64,000 bases of DNA from Pectobacterium zantedeschiae (GTDB taxonomy: Bacteria > Pseudomonadota > Gammaproteobacteria > Enterobacterales > Enterobacteriaceae), in the NCBI RefSeq assembly GCF_004137795.1, contig NZ_NWTM01000001.1, forward strand, positions 1,539,229-1,603,228, given 5' to 3'. Below the pieces are notes generated by a model, which ran no database searches, had not been told where the DNA came from, and worked only from the letters and a program-made list of their open reading frames with translations. How positions within the stretch are numbered: position 1 is the stretch's first letter; each line of letters opens with the position of its first letter. Below are positions 58,083-64,000 of the stretch, piece after piece. Both the position numbers and the translations under genes were made by a program.

Positions 58083-59258
58083 CTACGCCGTTTTCCCTAT
58101 CGCATTGGTGAGTTTACGCCACAACCATTCAAGTGGCCCCTGGCGGAAATAACGTAACCAATAGTGGGAAAAGACCAGATTGACGACCCAGATAGCGGGA
58201 ACCAGCGCCAGCAGTTGCAGACGGGTGAAGGCCATAAATAGGCCAAGTTGGTTGAACAACGCCACACAAATCAGCGTTTGTAATAAATAGTTGGTTAGCG
58301 CCATACGTCCAATATCCGTAATCCAATACGTGATTCGCCATTGGCACAGCGTGGCCCAAAAACCATAACACAGCGCAAGATACCCTATCGCCTGTAATGG
58401 TGAGCTAAGCTCACGCGGGATCTGCAATAATAGCCCGCTCCAGCGATACTCCCAGCCCACCAGCCACTGCCCCACCACACCGATGCTATTAATTGCCACA
58501 CCCAGCGGAATCAGCCAAAGGGCAACCTTACGATAGTGTGCAGTACTGAATTCACCTTTCAGCCAGCCGCTGCGCATCAACCCTGCGCCTAGCAGCATCG
58601 ATCCCGCCAGTAACCAGCCGTACTGCACGCCCAGCGATAACAGGCTTTCCGTTAACAGATCAATGCGATTTTCCCACGCTACCGGTCCACCTAACGCCCG
58701 CCAATATGCCTCATAGGTGACATCTGCCATGCCTGGCAGCCAGAATCTTCCCGGTTGTAAACTCAGAATCTGGCTCAGGACAAATAGCACGCCTATTCCC
58801 ACAAGATACAGAACCGCTCCGGTGCGCATTAACAAGCGGCTGCTCTCCGCATGGCGAATCATGCCATAGCACACCAGCCCAATCAGCGCATAGTCGAGCA
58901 AAATGTCACCATCCCACAGAAAAATGGCATGAATCAGCCCGATGATCATCAACCAGAACAGGCGTGCATGTACCCAGCGTTTCCCCCGCGAGAGCAGAAG
59001 CTGTAGTCCCGCACCGAAAAGAAGAGAAAACAGTGTCAAAAATTTCGCCTGTGCAATCAGATCCATCGCAGCCCATGTTAAGGCATCAGATAATGTGGTT
59101 TGTCCCTGCCATGCGGGGTTCAGGTATGCCGCATGCGGTAAACCAAACGCCGTAATATTCAGCAGCAGAATGCCCAAAATAGCGATACCGCGTGCAAAAT
59201 CTAGCGCAACGATCCGCGAGGGTGGCAAATGAGGTGATGGTACAGTTTGAGAAGGCAT
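58083..59258 (-). CDS. yeiB: DUF418 membrane protein YeiB
   Basis: This is a 391-residue protein with about ten membrane segments, matching the YeiB family: RIVALDFARGIAILGILLLN at the start and the C-terminal DUF418 domain with IGRMALTNYLLQTLI and GPLEWLWRKLT. Its function is unknown. It is downstream of folE on the same strand, as in E. coli. No clear ribosome site precedes ATG 59258. Confidence 0.9.
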   Translation of the reverse strand: MPSQTVPSPHLPPSRIVALDFARGIAILGILLLNITAFGLPHAAYLNPAWQGQTTLSDALTWAAMDLIAQAKFLTLFSLLFGAGLQLLLSRGKRWVHARLFWLMIIGLIHAIFLWDGDILLDYALIGLVCYGMIRHAESSRLLMRTGAVLYLVGIGVLFVLSQILSLQPGRFWLPGMADVTYEAYWRALGGPVAWENRIDLLTESLLSLGVQYGWLLAGSMLLGAGLMRSGWLKGEFSTAHYRKVALWLIPLGVAINSIGVVGQWLVGWEYRWSGLLLQIPRELSSPLQAIGYLALCYGFWATLCQWRITYWITDIGRMALTNYLLQTLICVALFNQLGLFMAFTRLQLLALVPAIWVVNLVFSHYWLRYFRQGPLEWLWRKLTNAIGKTA

Positions 59259-59380
59259 ACAAATTATATTTTCAAATCATCAAAGTAGCGATTGTATGCA
59301 CTGACGGAGAAAAAGCGAAGGTGCTTGCTGATTTGGCGATGACAAAATGTCTTTTCTTCATCATCGCCTATACGAGAGGA

Positions 59381-60043
59381 TTAATTATGATGACGTACCG
59401 CACGCAAGAATTCCTGACGCGTGTTCTGGCTGGATTTAAACAGACCACCTAGCGATGTCGTGGTTGTGGCACTGGTCGCATCACGAATGCCGCGCGCCTT
59501 CACGCAATAGTGCACCGCATCAATTGAGACTGCGACGTTGTTTGTTCCAAGCAACGTTTGTAGCGCGACCAAAATCTGCTGCGTTAAACGCTCCTGCACC
59601 TGAGGACGCTGCGAGAAAAACTGAACGATTCGGTTGAGCTTCGACAAACCGATGACGCCATCCTTCGGGATATATGCCACGGTAGCTTTCCCATCGATCG
59701 TCACAAAATGGTGTTCGCAGGTGCTGGTCAATGTGATATCCCGCACGGTGACCATTTCATCCACCTTCATTTTGTTTTCAATGATGGTGATTTTAGGGAA
59801 GTTGGCGTAGTCCAAACCGGAGAATATTTCATCAACGTACATTTTGGCGATACGCGTCGGTGTTTCAGCCAGACTGTCATCGCCCAGATCGAGGCTCAGC
59901 AAATTCATAATTTCCGTCATATGCTCGGCAATACGTTGCTTACGCGTATCCCGATCCAACAGCGCCCCGCGCAGCGGCGTTTCCAGACCGCGTGCCAGCA
60001 GCGCTTCGTGCACCATAACGGCTTCTTTACTTAGTGATGACAT
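59381..60043 (-). CDS. folE: GTP cyclohydrolase I
   Basis: FolE makes 7,8-dihydroneopterin triphosphate from GTP, the first step of folate synthesis. The 220 residues match E. coli in length. Zinc ligands are in STCEHHFV and HYCVKARG; other family blocks are [18 protein letters not shown] and [13 protein letters not shown]. The AGGAG site before the ATG is good. Confidence 0.98.
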   Translation of the reverse strand: MSSLSKEAVMVHEALLARGLETPLRGALLDRDTRKQRIAEHMTEIMNLLSLDLGDDSLAETPTRIAKMYVDEIFSGLDYANFPKITIIENKMKVDEMVTVRDITLTSTCEHHFVTIDGKATVAYIPKDGVIGLSKLNRIVQFFSQRPQVQERLTQQILVALQTLLGTNNVAVSIDAVHYCVKARGIRDATSATTTTSLGGLFKSSQNTRQEFLRAVRHHN

Positions 60044-60355
60044 TATTATTCTCCTGCAGGTGTAACTATGCCTATCGCACTATCACGGCCTCGGTCAGAC
60101 CCAAGCGCCGTCAACACTCTAGTTGAGAGAGTAACGATTATCCAGCGATTGTATGTCATGATTGTTGAAATAGATTCAAGTTATCAAGCGCAGTGGGTAT
60201 GCCTGTGCGCCGTAGCAAGGATAGAAGAGTACACAGTAAAACGGCTATTCTGCGATAAACAAAAAAGCACTGAGAACATAATCTCAGTGCTTTTAACGAT
60301 AAATTACCTGACTTTTGCGGCCGCCACTGTCCTGACGCCGTTTGTCATGAAATTA
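60044..60355. other. folE upstream region and chemoreceptor 3' end
   Basis: Apart from the folE promoter area and the bidirectional terminator at 60260-60297, I see nothing coding here. Confidence 0.5.
60260..60297. terminator. Terminator after the chemoreceptor gene
   Basis: An AGCACTGAG/CTCAGTGCT nine-base-pair stem is flanked by AAAAAA on one side and TTTT on the other, so it works on either strand. The main use is probably for the leftward chemoreceptor gene. Confidence 0.75.
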
Positions 60356-62038
60356 TCAGAAGGTTTCCCAGTTGTCGTTGGCATTGCCTTTCTTACCGCC
60401 AGCGGCCGCTAATAACATCGGCTTCTGCGCAGCTGGCGCTTTCTCTGCCAGACGTTGCTGAGGACGACGATGCCCGTCTGTGGCCGACAAGTGGAACACC
60501 GATACGGCTTCCGTCAACTGCCGGGCCTGATCTTCCAGAGATGCAGCGGCGGCAGCAGACTCCTGTACCAGTGCGGCGTTCTGTTGCGTAACGCCATCCA
60601 TCTCGGTAACAGCCTGACCAATCTGAGTAATCCCGCGACTCTGTTCATCCGATGCCGATGCGATTTCTCCCATCAGATCGTTCACACGGGTAATGGCAGA
60701 AATGATGGAATCCATCGCTTCGCCAGTTTGTGTGACCTGATTTGACCCCATGTTGACGCGTTGAACTGATTCCGTAATCAGGCCTTCAATTTCTTTCGCC
60801 GCCTGAGCACTGCGCTGCGCCAGATTACGGACTTCACCCGCAACGACCGCAAAACCGCGACCTTGCTCACCGGCTCTGGCTGCTTCTACCGCGGCATTCA
60901 GCGCCAGAATATTGGTCTGGAAAGCGATACCGTTGATCACACTAGTGATGTCGGCAATTTTCTTTGAGCTTGTCGTAATGCTCGCCATCGTCGCCATCAC
61001 ATCTGCCGTGACATCGCCACCCTTTTTCGCTGCCACAGAAGCTTCCTGCGCCAGCTTCGTGGCTTGATGGACGTTATCGGCATTCTGTTTCACCGTCGCA
61101 CTCAATTCTTCCATGCTAGCCGCCGTCTGCTCCAGTGCGGCTGCCTGCTGCTCGGTACGTGCGGACAGATCGTTGTTTCCGCTTTTGATCTCACTTGAGC
61201 CCTGATGAATCGACGCTGAACTGTCGCGGATGATAGAAACCGTATTGACCAGACTTCCCTGCATCTCTTTCAGGTAAGGGATTAGTTGTCCGGCACAGTT
61301 GCGACCAAACTCGTCAATCGGGTGGCCAAGCTGCCCGGCAGCCAGTACCTGGAAATAGCCTTTGATCATATTCAACGGCTTGACCAGGTAATGAACCAGA
61401 TAGCGATCTGTCAACAGCAGGATAAGCAACCCAATAATCGCTGCACCTAACAGGATATGATTACTCCAGCTAGCCAGACTATAGACCGCATTCATTGACG
61501 TCTCTGACGACGAAATAATCGCGGTCTGATATTTTTCCATATTGCTGCCAAACGCCACGCTCAGCGGTGGGTACGTTTTACGGAAAAGCTGACGAAACTC
61601 CTCCTGGCGGTTATCACGCGCGGCATTCAGCATCGGCGTTAACCCATTATCCAGCAGTTGGGTCCACGCCGCGATCATATTGTCTGCCGTATCTTTATCG
61701 ACGCCGACATGTGCAGCGGCTTTAAACGCAGCCAGTTGATCTGATGTATTTTTAAACGCCGTTGTTGCTGACGTAAATACTTTTTCTGCTTCCGCAGTTT
61801 CGCTCGTTTCCTGAAAATCCATCGAACGCAACAAGCGAGTAACCGTACGAAAATACTGGTCATTGCCTTTTACCAGCATCTCTACGTTTTTACGCTGAGT
61901 TTCGCCGGACTCCAATAGTTTAGTCATGCTGCTTAATGACGTAGAGGTAAAGAAAGATGCTCCACCCCATACAACCAAAAACAGCCCCAATATTGTTAAA
62001 AGCATTGCCCTGATGGTGATATTTTTTAAAAAGTTCAC
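60356..62038 (-). CDS. Methyl-accepting chemotaxis protein
   Basis: This 560-residue transmembrane chemoreceptor has a first membrane segment at about 9-30, a periplasmic four-helix-bundle-like sensor (about 31-190), a second segment (about 191-212), HAMP, methylation helices and the conserved signalling tip ([21 protein letters not shown] followed by GRGFAVVA). It ends in NWETF, the pentapeptide that tethers CheR and CheB, as in Tar and Tsr. The ligand is unknown. A perfect sigma-28 promoter lies about 200 bases upstream. Confidence 0.95.
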   Translation of the reverse strand: MNFLKNITIRAMLLTILGLFLVVWGGASFFTSTSLSSMTKLLESGETQRKNVEMLVKGNDQYFRTVTRLLRSMDFQETSETAEAEKVFTSATTAFKNTSDQLAAFKAAAHVGVDKDTADNMIAAWTQLLDNGLTPMLNAARDNRQEEFRQLFRKTYPPLSVAFGSNMEKYQTAIISSSETSMNAVYSLASWSNHILLGAAIIGLLILLLTDRYLVHYLVKPLNMIKGYFQVLAAGQLGHPIDEFGRNCAGQLIPYLKEMQGSLVNTVSIIRDSSASIHQGSSEIKSGNNDLSARTEQQAAALEQTAASMEELSATVKQNADNVHQATKLAQEASVAAKKGGDVTADVMATMASITTSSKKIADITSVINGIAFQTNILALNAAVEAARAGEQGRGFAVVAGEVRNLAQRSAQAAKEIEGLITESVQRVNMGSNQVTQTGEAMDSIISAITRVNDLMGEIASASDEQSRGITQIGQAVTEMDGVTQQNAALVQESAAAAASLEDQARQLTEAVSVFHLSATDGHRRPQQRLAEKAPAAQKPMLLAAAGGKKGNANDNWETF

Positions 62039-62738
62039 AGAAGACTCCTATAAATTATCTGGCGATTTTCCTCTGCGCTTTCTACAACATGGCTGCACAT
62101 TTTTAATTGGAAATACGCCGGGTGTTACGTCATTTAATGAAGAGCTAAGGCTCTCATTAGTTAGAGTTATTTTCCTTTAATGACAAAAAGATACACTTCC
62201 TTACAATAACGATAAGGTATTTCTAATACACATTAACATTATCGGCACTTTAGCCGGGCACTTTACGCCCTTACATCAACAAATGCGATCAAAATGAAGA
62301 AATGCGATAGTTTTTGGCTATTGCTTGGTTACAACTATTTACCTATACATTTAACTGTTTATTTTAATTATCTATTTATTTCCCCTCTTCTGCTATTGTG
62401 TCAGGGAAGATACGAATTTATTTTTCTGTGATTATTCTTATTTTTTATCCCGTTCTCTTTTCTTAGAGAATATGTCCTATTTGCTGTAATAGGTAATTGC
62501 GGTGCTATTAATTCAGAGCGCGATCATTTCATCGATTTCTTTCCTTTCTAAATCCAGATATTAATCCTGATGATAATTACGCCCGTAATTTTCATCACTC
62601 ATGCATGTTTCATACCGCCAGATTTAGGTTGTGTTCACCATCAACGTGCTCTAAGCCAGTTGCGAAATGCACAGCTTGCCGCTACACTTCACAAAAAATG
62701 AATAATCAAACGTTAGTTCATTACAAAAAGAGAAAGAT
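62039..62738. other. Long AT-rich divergent region
   Basis: These 700 bases hold the chemoreceptor promoter (62239-62265), a hairpin AGAGC-TAAG-GCTCT near 62144-62157, and the upstream region of the LysR gene. No credible gene is present. Confidence 0.55.
62239..62265 (-). promoter_or_regulatory. Sigma-28 (FliA) promoter of the chemoreceptor gene
   Basis: On the minus strand TAAA, exactly 15 bases, then GCCGATAA matches the flagellar class 3 promoter consensus without error. It points to the chemoreceptor 200 bases downstream. Confidence 0.85.
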
Positions 62739-63611
62739 ATGGATTTGACCCAACTCCGCATGTTCTGCCTCGTCGCCGAAACGGGATCCGTCGCGCGCGC
62801 CGCAGAGCAGCTTCATCGGGTGCCCTCAAATCTGACCACGCGGTTACGCCAGTTAGAGCAGGAATTGGGCACCGATCTGTTTATCCGTGAGAAACAGCGT
62901 CTGCGTCTGTCGCCGATTGGTCACAATTTTTTATGCTACGCACAGCGCATTCTGGCGCTCAGCGAGGAAGCGATCAGCATGACACGTACGGGGGAGCCTG
63001 CGGGCAACTTCGCGTTAGGATCGATGGAAAGCACCGCAGCAACCCGCTTGCCCACGCTATTAGCGGCTTATCATCTGCGTTACCCGAATGTCTCGCTGTC
63101 CCTAAATACCGGCACGTCAGGAGAAATCATCGAGCGCGTGCGGGCAGGAACGCTGGCAGCGGCGTTAGTTGATGGCCCCGTCGTGTACGATGAACTGAAT
63201 GGTTGCTCGTGCTTTGCGGAGCGATTAGTGCTGATATCCGACCCTGCACACTCGCCGATTACACATGCTCGAGATGCCAGCCACGATACGCTGTTTGCCT
63301 TTCGCCCCAGCTGTTCCTACAGAAAGCGCCTGGAGAACTGGTTCCGTCAGGATGGTGTCGTCCCTGCTACCATCATGGAAATCCACTCATATCACGCCAT
63401 GCTTGCCTGTGTGGCCAGCGGCGCTGGGCTAGCCATGTTGCCGTATACCGTCCTCGAATCGTTACCTGCTGGGGCACGCGTTCAGGTACATGAATTACCC
63501 CCCGACATCGCAGCCGCCTCAACCTGGCTAGTCTGGCGGCGCGACGCTTTCGGCCCCAATGTCGAAGCACTTAAAAAACTCATTATCGAGCAGTCCACTC
63601 AGCCGGAATGA
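62739..63611 (+). CDS. LysR-family regulator, PtrR (YneJ)-like
   Basis: The 290 residues have an N-terminal helix-turn-helix (about 1-60, MDLTQLRMFCLVAETGSVAR then HRVPSNLTTRLRQLEQELG) and a periplasmic-binding-like effector domain (about 90-290). The HRVPSNLTTR-RQLE stretch and SMESTAATRLP resemble E. coli PtrR/YneJ, but the identity is not certain. It lies 111 bases before and on the same strand as the formaldehyde dehydrogenase gene, so it may control it. The AAGAGAAAG ribosome site is acceptable. Confidence 0.85.
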   Translation: MDLTQLRMFCLVAETGSVARAAEQLHRVPSNLTTRLRQLEQELGTDLFIREKQRLRLSPIGHNFLCYAQRILALSEEAISMTRTGEPAGNFALGSMESTAATRLPTLLAAYHLRYPNVSLSLNTGTSGEIIERVRAGTLAAALVDGPVVYDELNGCSCFAERLVLISDPAHSPITHARDASHDTLFAFRPSCSYRKRLENWFRQDGVVPATIMEIHSYHAMLACVASGAGLAMLPYTVLESLPAGARVQVHELPPDIAAASTWLVWRRDAFGPNVEALKKLIIEQSTQPE

Positions 63612-63662
63612 GCATTTATTTTCAGTGAACGACCATTTTCAATAGAGGCGACCCAGTGATGA

Positions 63663-64000
<338 letters not shown>

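Overview
The window looks like a chromosomal segment of a soft-rot enterobacterium, most likely Pectobacterium. Nearly every core gene is a close relative of an Escherichia coli gene, and long blocks keep the E. coli order: ftsK-lrp-trxB-cydDC-aat-infA-clpAS-cspD; hcr-hcp-lysO inverted next to ybjT-amiD-ybjQ-artPIQM-artJ-rlmC-ybjO-potIHGF-ybjN-rimK-nfsA-grxA-ybjM-ybjL; deoR-dacC-gstB-yliI-rimO; sanA-yeiB-folE. The genus is inferred from overall protein similarity, the type of intergenic repeats and the differences from E. coli. No rRNA, tRNA, CRISPR array, intact insertion sequence or prophage was seen.

Layout. 1-13.3 kb: cell division (FtsK, cut by the left edge), Lrp, thioredoxin reductase, the CydDC exporter needed for cytochrome bd assembly, and the N-end-rule proteolysis set (Aat, ClpA, ClpS) with IF-1 and CspD. 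13.4-21.7 kb: an OLD-family nuclease (YbjD), the lysine exporter LysO behind a lysine-rich leader peptide and a terminator, the anaerobic nitrosative-stress pair Hcp/Hcr behind NsrR- and FNR-like sites, YbjT and the amidase AmiD. 21.8-36.8 kb: arginine uptake (ArtPIQM, ArtJ), 23S rRNA methyltransferase RlmC, putrescine uptake (PotFGHI), RimK, NfsA, GrxA and small membrane proteins. 37-47.2 kb: YbjL, a short Bacillus-type DeoC beside DeoR with DeoR-like operators, PBP6, a second MetNIQ-like importer, GstB and YliI.

47.2-55.8 kb is the accessory part. It holds three tandem paralogous proteins of about 600-620 residues, each with an alpha-helical N-terminal half and a GT8-type glycosyltransferase C-terminal half, followed by a fused permease/ATPase exporter. 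A perfect CRP-type palindrome lies just before the first gene. The block sits between yliI and rimO, where E. coli has bssR. I do not recognise the pathway. It is the best candidate here for an undescribed system.

55.8-64 kb: RimO, SanA, YeiB, FolE, a chemoreceptor ending in the NWETF tether with its own sigma-28 promoter, a PtrR-like LysR regulator and the start of a glutathione-dependent formaldehyde dehydrogenase.

Three MITE-like palindromic repeats with shared ends but different interiors (31.6, 35.8 and 39.1 kb) and one 65-bp repeat (45.9 kb) are scattered between genes.
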